From contig SCQL01000031.1 of assembly GCA_004299235.1 (NCBI GenBank), forward strand, positions 248,001-312,000: a DNA stretch of 64,000 nucleotides. The letters run 5' to 3'. Numbering within the stretch: position 1 is the stretch's first letter; the number at the start of each line of letters is the position of its first letter. The stretch comes from a bacterium (GTDB lineage: Bacteria; Chloroflexota; Dormibacteria; Dormibacterales; Dormibacteraceae). The notes beneath the pieces are model-generated. The model saw only the letters and a list, made by a program, of their open reading frames with translations. It had not been told where the DNA came from and did no database searches. The translations under genes were made by a program, and so were the position numbers. This document shows positions 17,162-25,751 of the stretch, one piece after another.

Positions 17162-18405
17162 TTAACCTTCCTCAATCTACCGCTCGATAACGTGTCCGCA
17201 ACGCTTGCAGTGTCGGTTGGACCGGATGGCAATCCGAACAGCCGCACGGCGTTCGCGCTCATTACCTTGTCGCCCCAGTCGTGCGGCAGCACTTCCAGGA
17301 GCCGAGAAGGACTGAGGTACTCCCGATCTGGATATCCGCTTGAATAGCAAATGATGTCGGCCAGACTTGGGTCGGCCTCCAGCACAGCCCTAAAGACCTC
17401 CGGATCCGAAGGCTGGAATGAGGAGTCTGTCCCGACGAAGAAATGCCTGTGGAAGACGTCGCTCGGCATTTCATTCTGAATCCATGCGATGCCCTGCCGG
17501 AACGCCATGTATTCCGTGTCAAATCGCCATAGGAATGGCGTCACCCAAGTCGCACCTGCGCCCAAGAGAAGAAACTTGAGCGACTTGAACCTCTCGACCA
17601 CACCTTGGGCGATCAGGCTGGCAGCGTGGGTGGCCAGCGACTGGAAGCCAAGGACTCGGAATTCCGTATACGTTCCGGGCATTCCGCCCGCAGTCGGGTA
17701 GCTCGGAGCCTCCATTCCAGAGTCCCCCCCGGCGCGGATAATCAATGGTAAACCCATCTCTTCGGCCGCCTCGTAAATCGGGAAGTAGGCCGGGTGGCCA
17801 AAAGGCTTTCCCAAACCATTCGCTCCCAAAAGCACAGCGACAACCTGAGGGGGCTTGCCGATCCGCCTGATCTCCTCGGCGGCTGCGTCGGGAATCTGTG
17901 TGGGCACCAAGACCGCCGCACGGAGACGGTCGTCAGAGGCCAGCCATCGTTCGACCGTCCAGTCGTTGACGGCCCGCACCAGCTCAAGAGCCAACCGCGG
18001 CACCACCCCAATGGGAACGAACATGCCGAGCCCGTGGCAAAGGATGGCGCTGTCAATCCCGTTCGGGTTTAGATGCTGGTCAACGAGGCTCCCGGCGCTG
18101 CTGCCACCGGCAACGGCACCCTCTTCTTGAGAACCGGGGAAATAACGTCCATGGGGACTTTGATACGGGAAGTCGCCCCCCAGGGGACCGAAACCGAGCG
18201 GACCCGCGGGCTTGGGGCCCAGACCCAAAAGGAAGTCGTGCCAGGGCTGGCGGACGTGGTCCGCCACAAACTGGCGCCAGCCTGGCGGGAGGTACTCCAC
18301 AATTTCGAGAGCCGTGGCCCAGTTGTGGTACACCCCGACATCGACGATTCTCCTGGGACGGTCGCCCAGCGCCTCAGGCTGTCCGCTCACTTCTCGACTC
18401 CCCAT
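17158..18405 (-). CDS. Amidohydrolase_2-like paralogue with degenerate metal site (possible pseudoenzyme)
   Basis: This 415-residue paralogue of the next gene aligns well along its length (for example YLPPGWRQF against YMPRAWREY, and a similar C-terminal KVMSANAVRLFGL). The motifs that hold the metal are altered. DVDCHHSW becomes DVGVYHNW, FTHAAAD becomes IIRAGGD, the NEYGFTW acidic residue is missing (GAGATW), and SSDYPHWD becomes SSGYPDRE. It is the first gene of the operon, with ATG 18405. It may form a heteromer with the intact paralogue or bind ligand without catalysis. That is inference; the substitutions themselves are seen directly. Confidence 0.8.
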   Translation of the reverse strand: MGSREVSGQPEALGDRPRRIVDVGVYHNWATALEIVEYLPPGWRQFVADHVRQPWHDFLLGLGPKPAGPLGFGPLGGDFPYQSPHGRYFPGSQEEGAVAGGSSAGSLVDQHLNPNGIDSAILCHGLGMFVPIGVVPRLALELVRAVNDWTVERWLASDDRLRAAVLVPTQIPDAAAEEIRRIGKPPQVVAVLLGANGLGKPFGHPAYFPIYEAAEEMGLPLIIRAGGDSGMEAPSYPTAGGMPGTYTEFRVLGFQSLATHAASLIAQGVVERFKSLKFLLLGAGATWVTPFLWRFDTEYMAFRQGIAWIQNEMPSDVFHRHFFVGTDSSFQPSDPEVFRAVLEADPSLADIICYSSGYPDREYLSPSRLLEVLPHDWGDKVMSANAVRLFGLPSGPTDTASVADTLSSGRLRKVK

Positions 18406-18965
18406 CTATTCATTGCGCCCCAATTCCTTCGATGACCCGAGGGCAACGCTTAACGCCGCGTTGCACTCGCGCAGCAAGACAATCGCGGCCGACTGGCCGC
18501 ACACTTATCAGACATCTACTATCTTGGATGAGCAGATGAGCGCCGTCAAGCCCTACTTTGGTCCTTGGTCGCTCGGCCCCGTGTTTACCAAGGGCCTTCC
18601 GTTTCACTTTCACAGCGCCCGGAGGCCAGCCGCGCCCGGCGCGAACGCACCTGGACGGTCCGATCCGCTGCGTTCGTTCCGGGAGTCCAGCTCCACCCGC
18701 TGGGAGCTCTGGCGAACGAGGGCGTACGCCTGCGCGCTCGCGATGGCGGCGATCGCCATCGACCAGGAGGTGGCGGTGCTGAGCAGCGAGATCCCGCTCA
18801 CATATGCGCGATTCGAGTTGCTCGTCGTCGCCCTGATTGCGACGGTGGAGGCCTTTGTCGAGGGGCGGCGGCCTTGAGGGAAAGGCGCGTTAGCCCGGCT
18901 CCAAGGGACATGACAGGCGGGGTTGACCGACGCAGATGAAAACGAGACCGAGTTCGGAGCCCTAC
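18406..18965. other. Upstream region of the amidohydrolase/Rieske operon; no confident gene
   Basis: These 560 bases hold the promoter region of the operon starting at 18405. A half-perfect copy of the FadR-type inverted repeat lies at 18506-18521. A plus-strand frame from ATG 18536 to the stop at 18877 (113 codons) ends with a hydrophobic helix-like stretch, but no family resemblance or ribosome site was seen, so it is not called as a gene. Confidence 0.45.
18506..18521. promoter_or_regulatory. Second, imperfect copy of the TATCAG-N4-CTGATA repeat
   Basis: The sequence TATCAG-ACAT-CTACTA matches the perfect repeat at 7537-7552 at 13 of 16 positions with the same spacing. It lies about 100 bp upstream of the ATG of the first amidohydrolase gene, a suitable place for an operator of the FadR-type regulator. 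Confidence 0.45.
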
Positions 18966-19244
18966 TTAGCTGCGCCGCCCGTTTCTCTGCCAAGGCTCAG
19001 CGACCTCTCCGACTGTTGTGATTTCCGTCCAACTGTCGAGAGGGACACCGTATGCCTGAGCCGCCCTCTTGGCCGCCTCCAGGCTTTCGAACCAGAATTC
19101 ACCCTGCTGAGCCGCCGGCAGCGAGCTTAGACCAGCCAGTAGGTAGCCTCTGGTCGGGTCGCCCAGGATTCTGAGTTGATACCGCACCGGCCCTGTCGCA
19201 AAGGGCCCGACCACCTCCGACTTTAGGTGGACCCCGGGGGGCAT
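18966..19244 (-). CDS. Small hypothetical protein
   Basis: This is a 92-residue frame from ATG 19244 (a GTG at 19265 would add 7 residues). The sequence is soluble, with a plausible alternation of strands and one helix (SLEAAKRAAQAYGVP), and the composition of a real protein (GYLLAGLSSLPAAQQGEFWF). No family was recognised. It stands alone between the catabolic block and the signalling cluster on the same strand as both. Confidence 0.5.
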   Translation of the reverse strand: MPPGVHLKSEVVGPFATGPVRYQLRILGDPTRGYLLAGLSSLPAAQQGEFWFESLEAAKRAAQAYGVPLDSWTEITTVGEVAEPWQRNGRRS

Positions 19245-19335
19245 GGCTTCGTTCCTTGCCTTCACTGGCCAAGCATAGATTCAAAGGCGGGCCGTCCCGA
19301 GACTGAGGCCGTTGCCGAACTCGTACCTCTGGACA

Positions 19336-19476
19336 ATGAATTCTGCCTATCTTCGAGAGTTGGCCAAGACCGGCCTCCTGGAGCAGGCCGGCGCCCTGGG
19401 AATGCTGGAAAAGTTGAAACGACCCGACCCAGCGGAGCCGGCGTGCGCGTGGCCTGGGCTACACCGAGGAGGGTAA
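19336..19476 (+). CDS. Possible 46-residue small protein
   Basis: A short frame from ATG 19336 begins MNSAYLRELAKTGLLEQAG, an amphipathic helix-like start, and ends in a Pro/Gly-rich tail. No recognisable ribosome site and no family resemblance. It lies in the 279-bp gap between the small hypothetical gene and the Ser/Thr kinase stop. Weak call. Confidence 0.2.
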   Translation: MNSAYLRELAKTGLLEQAGALGMLEKLKRPDPAEPACAWPGLHRGG

Positions 19477-19544
19477 ACGGGACCCGAGCCGTTCGTTTTG
19501 GGTCAAGACCGCCGACAGATTCTCGACGGCATCCGCAGCGGCGG

Positions 19545-21191
19545 TCAGCTCTCGACCGACCGGATGGCGAAAACGCAGTCGAAGGTGCCGGTCACGCAGC
19601 CGCATTCGACCTCCTCCACGTACCAGTCGTTGGCCAGCCCGGCCCAGCGGAGGATGGTCTCGATGCTGGCGGTCCAGACGTGACACGACTTGACGGTCTT
19701 GATGCGTCCGAGAGCGAACATGTTGGAGAAGTTGACGAGCCAGAACTGGTGCTCGTCGACCTGCAGCCAGGCATGGGTGTGCTCGCCGCGCACGTTGTCC
19801 ATGGCCTCGGTGAACGCCCTCACGACCCCCGCCAGCCTCCGCTGCCGGCCCGGAACCAGCCACCGCGGCCCGCCCATCCCGTGCCGGCCCTCGGCGAGCC
19901 AGCGCTCGGTGGCGCGCCGCCCCCACGCCCGGATCATGTCTTCGGCCTCGGGTCCGTAGACGGTCTCGAACGCCTCGTTCAGCCGGCTCAGCGACTCGAC
20001 CGGCGACGAAAGCTGCTCGTCGTGCGGCGGGTCCTGCTCCACGTACTGCACGAGGCCGGCCGCGTAGGCGAGTTCCGGCCACCGATCGCCGCTGACATCG
20101 CGCGCGACGTGGACGAGGTTGCTGACGTGCGAGTTGAGGATGAACCGTCCCCTCGCCCGGGCCGCCCGCACCCCCATCATCTCCAGGGTCCGGATCGCCG
20201 ACGCCCCGCCGGCGGTCGGGGTGGGAGGCGGCGACCCGTGCAGCCCGGCCGGCGAGGAGATGACCCGCATCGCGGCGGTCTCGGGCGGCAGGGCGGCCGG
20301 CGCGGGACGTGCCGAGGCGACTGCGGCCACCGCCGGCGCCACCGGCGCGGGCGGAGTCGCCGCCTGGCGGCGCTGCGGCAGCCTGGCCATCTGCGCGAGC
20401 AGCTCACGGACCGTCTGGGGCCGCTCGGCCGGGTCTTTCGCCAGCACCTTGGCCAGCAGCTGGTCGAGCTCGTCCGGCAGGTTGGCGTTGAGCTTCACCG
20501 CCGACGGTATGGGAGCGTTGACGGTGGCGTATGCGACCTCCATCCGGTTGGACCCGATGAACGGCAGCCGGCCCGTCAGCATCTCGAACGTCAGCACTCC
20601 CATGGCGTAGATGTCGGCGCGCTTGTCGACGTCGTGGCCCATCACCTGCTCCGGCGCCATGTAGCCCGGCGTGCCGATGGCCAGGCCGATCGTGGTCAGG
20701 TGCGTCGGTTGGCCAGCGCCTCGGGCCAGGCCGAAGTCCGCCAGCATCGCCCGCCCGTCGGCGTGGATGAGCACGTTCGTCGGCTTGAGGTCGCGATGGA
20801 CGATGCCCGCGTCGTGGGCGTGCTGCAGGCCGTCGCCGATCTCCCGCAGGTACCGCCAGGCCGTCAGGGTGTCGAGCGGTCCGTGGTTCAAGACGTCGCG
20901 CAGCGTGCCGCCGCGAATCAGCGGCATGGTCAGGTAGGCGACCCCATCCGACATCTCGAAGTCATAAATCGGAAGGATGTTGGGGTGGTCGAGCTTGGCC
21001 AGGGTTTTGGCTTCGGTCTCGAAACGCTTGACGAACCCGTCGTCCTGAAAGAGCTCCGAAGACAGGGCCTTGAGCGCCACCTCCCGGCCCAGCGGCTGCT
21101 GCACGGCTCGGTAGACGACCGCCATCCCGCCCCCGCCGAGGCGCTCGACGATCTCGTACTGACCCAGCCTGGTCCCGGTGAGGTCCTTCAC
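19545..21191 (-). CDS. Serine/threonine protein kinase with C-terminal V4R-like sensor domain
   Basis: This is a 548-residue cytosolic Hanks-type kinase. Glycine loop LGGGGMAVVY at 19-28, catalytic Lys41 (ALKAL), HRDLKPTN at 132-139, DFG at 152-154, GYMAPEQ, then an Ala/Pro-rich linker (~280-335). No transmembrane helix follows. The C-terminal ~200 residues form a separate globular domain ending with ECGCVTGTFDCVFAI, which resembles the small-molecule-binding V4R/hydrocarbon-binding domain (conserved Glu/Cys and a final C-x-F). The kinase may therefore be ligand gated from inside the cell. Its start overlaps the response-regulator stop by 4 bases, so it is co-translated with the two-component genes. 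Confidence 0.9.
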   Translation of the reverse strand: MKDLTGTRLGQYEIVERLGGGGMAVVYRAVQQPLGREVALKALSSELFQDDGFVKRFETEAKTLAKLDHPNILPIYDFEMSDGVAYLTMPLIRGGTLRDVLNHGPLDTLTAWRYLREIGDGLQHAHDAGIVHRDLKPTNVLIHADGRAMLADFGLARGAGQPTHLTTIGLAIGTPGYMAPEQVMGHDVDKRADIYAMGVLTFEMLTGRLPFIGSNRMEVAYATVNAPIPSAVKLNANLPDELDQLLAKVLAKDPAERPQTVRELLAQMARLPQRRQAATPPAPVAPAVAAVASARPAPAALPPETAAMRVISSPAGLHGSPPPTPTAGGASAIRTLEMMGVRAARARGRFILNSHVSNLVHVARDVSGDRWPELAYAAGLVQYVEQDPPHDEQLSSPVESLSRLNEAFETVYGPEAEDMIRAWGRRATERWLAEGRHGMGGPRWLVPGRQRRLAGVVRAFTEAMDNVRGEHTHAWLQVDEHQFWLVNFSNMFALGRIKTVKSCHVWTASIETILRWAGLANDWYVEEVECGCVTGTFDCVFAIRSVES

Positions 21192-21586
21192 TTGCCCCCC
21201 CTGGCCAGGTTCTCGACGATCGCGATCAGGTCGGCAAGCCGGAACGGTTTGCTCAGCACGTTGTCGGCGCCCGCCTCCAGGAAGCGCTGATGGTCGCTCG
21301 CCATCGAGTGCGCGCTCGCGATGACGATCGGCATCGCCGGGATCTCCGCCTTGATCCGGCGCATCGCCTCGAGCCCGTCGATGCCCGGCATCGCGACGTC
21401 CATCAGGATCATCGACGGGCGCTGCCTGACCGCGATGTCCACGGCCTGGAGTCCATCAGCCGCGATGAGCACGCCGTAGCCCGCCTTTTCCAGCACTCGC
21501 TTGCACAGCCGCTGGGCGACGTCGTTGTCGTCAGCCACCAGCACCGTGAATGGAGCGGTCCCACCGGTGATCCCGATATCAGGCAT
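21188..21586 (-). CDS. Single-domain response regulator (CheY-like)
   Basis: This is a 132-residue receiver domain with no output domain. It shows the acidic pair VADDND, the phosphoacceptor Asp in MILMDVAMPG, and the conserved Lys in LSKPF. ATG 21586 was chosen because a longer upstream frame runs into the histidine-kinase gene and is not family-like. It overlaps the kinase gene on both sides (8 bases with the histidine kinase, 4 bases with the Ser/Thr kinase), marking one operon and suggesting it relays the adjacent histidine kinase. Confidence 0.92.
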   Translation of the reverse strand: MPDIGITGGTAPFTVLVADDNDVAQRLCKRVLEKAGYGVLIAADGLQAVDIAVRQRPSMILMDVAMPGIDGLEAMRRIKAEIPAMPIVIASAHSMASDHQRFLEAGADNVLSKPFRLADLIAIVENLARGGK

Positions 21587-24056
21587 GCCGTCGCTGCAAC
21601 GGCGGGACGTTCTCAGCCGCCAGCGGGATGGTGAAATGAAACGCCGAACCGAGCCCGACCGCACTCTCGACCCAGATCTCACCGCCATGCATCTCTACGA
21701 TCTGTTTAACGATCGTGAGGCCCAGGCCAGTCCCGGGAATCGACTGGGCAGCGCCGCTGCGGACGCGGCGGAAGCGTTCGAACACGTGGCCGATCTCGTC
21801 CGGCGGGATGCCCAGCCCCGTGTCGGTGACGCTGACCAGGGCGAACCTGCCCTCGGCGCGGCTGGACAGGGTGACCGTTCCACCCTCCGGTGAGTATTTG
21901 ATCGCGTTGTTGACGAGGTTGCTCACGACCTGGATCAGCCGGTCGCGATCGCCGGCGACGATCGGCAGCCGCGGGTCGAGGTCGGCTTTGAACTCCGCCG
22001 TGGAGGCGGCCGTCCCGGCTCTGGCGATGGCCTCGCTCAGGACCTCGTTGATGTCCACATCGCCGGTGCGGATGCTCATGCGGCCCGATTCCATCCGGTC
22101 GAGGTCCAGCATGTCGCCGATCAGCCGGTTGACCCGGTCCGCGTCATTGAATATGTAGCCGCCGTACGCACGCACCTCGTCCGGCTCCAGGCCGCCGTCG
22201 CGAATGAGCTCGCTGAATCCCTGGATGCCGGTGAGTGCCGTCCGGAACTCGTGGCTGACGATCGACAGAAATTCCGTCTTGGTCCGGTCCAGCTTTTCAA
22301 GGGTGGCGTTGGCGCTGCGCTGAGATTCGAGTGCCTCGTTGAGCTGGTCGGAGGTTGCCCGCACCGTCGTGACGTCCTCGATCATCACCAGCATGTGCTC
22401 CAGCCGTCCGCTCGAATCCGGGATCGAAGTCGCCGTGAGCTGGAGCCAGAGCCACTTCCCGCCGCCGGTCGCGGCGCGGACCTGGATGCTGCTCCGATCC
22501 GCAAGCCCGGCCAGCAGCGGCGCCGACCGCTGGCGGGCCGCCGCCTGGTCGTAGGCCCTCAGCAGGTCATGCCACGCACTCCCGCGCATGGTCTCGAGGT
22601 CGTGCTCGAGCATCTGCAGCAGCGCGGGGTTGGCTTCGAGCAGCTCACCCTCGCTGCTGACGCGCGCGATACCGATCGGCGAGCGCTCGAAGATCGCCCG
22701 GTGGTCGGTCTCGCTGCGCTTCAATGCGTGGGCGGTCTCCGAGCGGCGCATGAACTGACCGATCTCGACCCCCACCGAAGCGAGCATCGTGACCATGTCG
22801 TCCTCGACGCCGCGCTTCTGGCCGGCGAGCAGCTCGACGACGCCGACCACCACCCCGCCTTCCATGACCGGAAACGCCGCCGCGGACCTGAGACCCGACC
22901 GGCGCGCCGCGCCGGACCGCATGTAGTCGGGCACCTGGGCGATGTCTTCATAGGCGGCGACGACGCCCGACTGCCAGACCCGACCCAGCAATCCTGAGCC
23001 GCTGGCCAACGAGATGGCTCGGTTCTCCTCATGGAACTCGTGCAGCCCGGCGGCCGGGCGCTGCCACGATTGACGCACGCGCAGGGCCTGCCGGTCGGGG
23101 TCGACCGCCCAGTACTCCGCCAGGTCCCAATCGAGATAGCAGCACAGGCTGCTGAGAATCTGCGGCGCGGCCTGCTCCCAGCTCGTCGCGTTGACGATCA
23201 CCTGACGCACCGCGACCAGGCAGTCGCGGAGCCCGTCGAGCCGCTTGCGCGTCGAGATGTCGGTCACCTGCACCAGCCAACGCGAATCTTCAGGGGCAGG
23301 GCCGGCCACCGCCGCGATCGCAATCGCGACCGGGACGTGGCTCCCGTCCGCACGCACCAAGTTGAGCTCCGCCTCCCAACGCACGATGTCGCCGCCGCGC
23401 AAGAGGGCGAGCGCGTCGTCGAGCGCCTTGCGGTCGTTTTCGGCGGTGACCTCGCCGAGCGTCAGGCGCAAGAGCTCGTCGCGGCTGCGGCCGAGGCTCG
23501 TGCAGAGCCTGTCGTTGACCTCCGTCCACCTGCCGTCCGCTCCGGCCAGCGCGAGGCCGACCATCGCGCCCTCCAGGGCCAGCCGGAGGCGCGCCTCGTT
23601 GGTCTCGACCTCGACCAGCTTGCGATGTGCCCCAGCGGCGGTCTCGCGGGCCTGCCGAACGACTTCGCCGATCGCCAACGCCACCACCATCAGCAGGATG
23701 GCGAGGAGGACGGCCGGCGCCGCGTCGCCAGGCTGACCGCCCCGGAAAAGAGCAGGCATGAGGATCGCGACGGCGGCGAGCCCGGCCATCGACAGCGACT
23801 CGGTCCGGCCGAGCCGCAGCGACGTGAGCAGGACGACGGACAGGTAGAGCGGGAACACCAGCATGGGCGCGGCGCCGGTGCCGGCCTGGACGGCGAAGAT
23901 GGCGGCAATCGCGACTGAGGGCGACGCGCGACGCACCAGGCCCCGGGTCCACATCGGCTTCGGCGCAGCCTGCGGACGGGGTCCTGGCGACACCTCGGTA
24001 ACCTCGCCCCCCCTGGCGGGATGGAAGGTGCGCAGGACCCAAAGTGTAGCCGCCAA
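21579..24056 (-). CDS. Membrane sensor histidine kinase with PAS and GAF domains
   Basis: This 825-residue sensor kinase has an N-terminal block of about four hydrophobic segments (residues ~45-135, membrane anchor). It is followed by a PAS domain (~155-270), a GAF domain (~280-450) and a second PAS (~460-580). The HisKA domain has His602 in SHEFRTALTGIQGF, and the ATPase domain has NLVNNAIKY, DTGLGI and GTGLGL. It likely autophosphorylates and passes phosphate to the CheY-like protein encoded just downstream. The start at 24056 is the first in frame; a later internal start cannot be excluded. Confidence 0.93.
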   Translation of the reverse strand: MAATLWVLRTFHPARGGEVTEVSPGPRPQAAPKPMWTRGLVRRASPSVAIAAIFAVQAGTGAAPMLVFPLYLSVVLLTSLRLGRTESLSMAGLAAVAILMPALFRGGQPGDAAPAVLLAILLMVVALAIGEVVRQARETAAGAHRKLVEVETNEARLRLALEGAMVGLALAGADGRWTEVNDRLCTSLGRSRDELLRLTLGEVTAENDRKALDDALALLRGGDIVRWEAELNLVRADGSHVPVAIAIAAVAGPAPEDSRWLVQVTDISTRKRLDGLRDCLVAVRQVIVNATSWEQAAPQILSSLCCYLDWDLAEYWAVDPDRQALRVRQSWQRPAAGLHEFHEENRAISLASGSGLLGRVWQSGVVAAYEDIAQVPDYMRSGAARRSGLRSAAAFPVMEGGVVVGVVELLAGQKRGVEDDMVTMLASVGVEIGQFMRRSETAHALKRSETDHRAIFERSPIGIARVSSEGELLEANPALLQMLEHDLETMRGSAWHDLLRAYDQAAARQRSAPLLAGLADRSSIQVRAATGGGKWLWLQLTATSIPDSSGRLEHMLVMIEDVTTVRATSDQLNEALESQRSANATLEKLDRTKTEFLSIVSHEFRTALTGIQGFSELIRDGGLEPDEVRAYGGYIFNDADRVNRLIGDMLDLDRMESGRMSIRTGDVDINEVLSEAIARAGTAASTAEFKADLDPRLPIVAGDRDRLIQVVSNLVNNAIKYSPEGGTVTLSSRAEGRFALVSVTDTGLGIPPDEIGHVFERFRRVRSGAAQSIPGTGLGLTIVKQIVEMHGGEIWVESAVGLGSAFHFTIPLAAENVPPLQRRHA

Positions 24057-24094
24057 CCTTCCACCCAGTCCCCCCTTAAGTGTCGAGGTATCGC

Positions 24095-24114
24095 CGCTCT
24101 CCTCCGGGAGAGCG
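24095..24114. repeat. Perfect 8-bp hairpin between phosphatase and histidine-kinase genes
   Basis: Arms CGCTCTCC and GGAGAGCG enclose a TCCG loop. It lies 73 bp from the phosphatase stop and 39 bp from the histidine-kinase start, so on the minus strand it could be a terminator-like or leader stem. No T-run follows on the minus strand, so an intrinsic terminator is not supported. Confidence 0.4.
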
Positions 24115-24186
24115 CCGGCAACGTGTTCAAAGCCTCCCTCTCTCTGGTTCGGGTGAAGGCAGGTGAGGGGGCTCAGGCTCGCGAGA

Positions 24187-25320
24187 CTAAAGCCGTCGCA
24201 GGGCGAGCACCGTCACATCGTCGAAAAGCTCGCGATCTCGGGAGCCGTGGGCCAGGATGTCCACCATCTCCTGCGCCGTCTGGGCGCGGCGCGCCTCGTA
24301 AGGCAGCTGCACATCCTTGGTCGCCAGGTCCGGCCGCAGGTCGAGCAGTCCATCCGAGAACACGACCAGCGCATCGCCCCGGCTGAGCGTGGCCGTGCCG
24401 ACGGCGATCTGACTGTCTGGAAAGATGCCGATCGGCGCGCTCCGGTGGGGCAGCGTCTCCTGCCCGGTCGCACCTCGCAACAGCCTCGCGTGTCCGTGCC
24501 CCGCATCGACGTAGTGCAGCTCGCCGGTGCCCGGATCGAAAACGCCGTGGAAGACGGTCACGTAAGCGTGGTTGGCCTCCAACGCCGCGGCCATGACGTC
24601 AGCGGCCAGTTTGATGCCGGCGGCTATCTCCGCGACGCCGGCCGACCCGCGAAGGGCGGCACGCGCCGTCGCCATCATCAGGGCCGCCGGCAGGCCCTTG
24701 CCCATCACGTCGCCGAGAGTGAAGGTGAGGAGGCCCGGGCTGGGGCGGTACCAGTCGTAGAAGTCGCCGCTGATCTCGCGCGCCGCGGCGAAGTGCGCGG
24801 CCAGCTCAAACCCGTCCTCCTTGAAGGGGGATGGCGGCAGCATGCCCGACTGCAGCTCGGCTGCGCGCCGCATCTGCTCGGCGCGCTCGCCGACCATCGA
24901 TTCGAGGCGCTTCAGGTTGGCGCGATAGTCGAGCTCGAGGCTGCGACGGCGCAGCGCGTTGACCACGGCGAGGTACAGCTCCGTCGTACCGACCGGCTTG
25001 ACCAGGTAGGCGTAGGCTCCATGCTCGAGGGCGGCCCTGCCCAGTTCGGGATCGTCGACGCCCGTGATCATCACGACCGCGGTGTCCGGACACCGGCGGC
25101 GCACCTCTTCCAGCAGCCCATACCCGGATTCGTCGGGCAGTCGCACGTCGAGGAGGGCGAGGGCGTAGTCGGCGGCCTCGAAGCGCTGCCGAGCTTGCGC
25201 GGCCGTCAGCGCGATGTCGGATTCGAACCCGCGGCTGCGCAGCATGCGCGCCACGACCTTCGCCAGGGGCTCCTCATCGTCGACTATGAGCAGGCGCTGG
25301 GCCGCGGGTGGAGCGCTCAC
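24187..25320 (-). CDS. Response regulator receiver fused to PP2C/SpoIIE-type phosphatase
   Basis: This is a RsbU-like partner-switch phosphatase under direct receiver control. Receiver domain at ~5-125: LIVDDEEP, phosphoacceptor ALLDVRLPDESG, LVKPVG. A short coiled linker with LQSGMLPPSP leads to the SpoIIE/PP2C domain with metal Asp in REISGDFYDW and LGDVMGKGLPAALMMA, and further DAGHGHARL and FSDGLLDLR. It would dephosphorylate a STAS protein, presumably the one encoded divergently at 25394. The start is GTG 25320. ATG 25362 is an alternative, neither with a clear ribosome site. Confidence 0.92.
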   Translation of the reverse strand: MSAPPAAQRLLIVDDEEPLAKVVARMLRSRGFESDIALTAAQARQRFEAADYALALLDVRLPDESGYGLLEEVRRRCPDTAVVMITGVDDPELGRAALEHGAYAYLVKPVGTTELYLAVVNALRRRSLELDYRANLKRLESMVGERAEQMRRAAELQSGMLPPSPFKEDGFELAAHFAAAREISGDFYDWYRPSPGLLTFTLGDVMGKGLPAALMMATARAALRGSAGVAEIAAGIKLAADVMAAALEANHAYVTVFHGVFDPGTGELHYVDAGHGHARLLRGATGQETLPHRSAPIGIFPDSQIAVGTATLSRGDALVVFSDGLLDLRPDLATKDVQLPYEARRAQTAQEMVDILAHGSRDRELFDDVTVLALRRL

Positions 25321-25393
25321 GCCCGTGCAGTGTAGAGGCCACAATCCCGGAGCCCGTGCCATATAGTCTTTGCCGGTATATGGGAGACCCACG

Positions 25394-25735
25394 GTGAGCC
25401 TGGAGGTGCAGAGCCGGCAGGCCGACAACGGCGTGACGGTGATCGCGCCGACCGGTCGCCTGGACGTCGCCGGGGCTCCGACGTTGAAAGACGCGATCAG
25501 CGAGGCCGTCAGAAACGGCCAGCCGCGCTTGGTCATCGACATGGAAGGCGTGAGCTTTGTCGACAGCACGGGCCTCGGCTCGGTGATCGCCGCGTTGAAG
25601 CAGGTGCGCGGCTCCAAGGGCGATCTCCGGCTCGCGGCTCCTAACCAGCAGGTGAGGGTGGTCCTGGAGCTGACCACGCTCGACCGCGTGTTCCCGTACT
25701 ACGCCACGGTCGAGGACGCCCTCGCTGGATTCTGA
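25394..25735 (+). CDS. STAS-domain anti-anti-sigma factor (RsbV/SpoIIAA-like)
   Basis: A 113-residue anti-sigma-factor antagonist. Core motif DMEGVSFVDSTGLGSVIAA carries the conserved phosphorylatable Ser in DST. GTG 25394 was chosen because GGGAGA lies 6-7 bases upstream. It is divergent from the REC-PP2C phosphatase and followed after 16 bases by its likely partner, an RsbW-type kinase. Together they form a partner-switching module controlling an unknown sigma factor or target, which is not in the window. Confidence 0.93.
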   Translation: MSLEVQSRQADNGVTVIAPTGRLDVAGAPTLKDAISEAVRNGQPRLVIDMEGVSFVDSTGLGSVIAALKQVRGSKGDLRLAAPNQQVRVVLELTTLDRVFPYYATVEDALAGF

Positions 25736-25751
25736 CCGCCGCAGGTCTGAA

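Noticed and set aside
18536-18877. Possible 113-codon plus-strand gene
   Set aside because: No ribosome site, no family resemblance, and it lies in the promoter region of the amidohydrolase operon.
19227-21290. Long plus-strand open frame (687 codons) opposite the Ser/Thr kinase
   Set aside because: It is antisense to a kinase with full catalytic motifs and has the Arg/Pro/Gly-rich composition typical of open frames in high-GC DNA.
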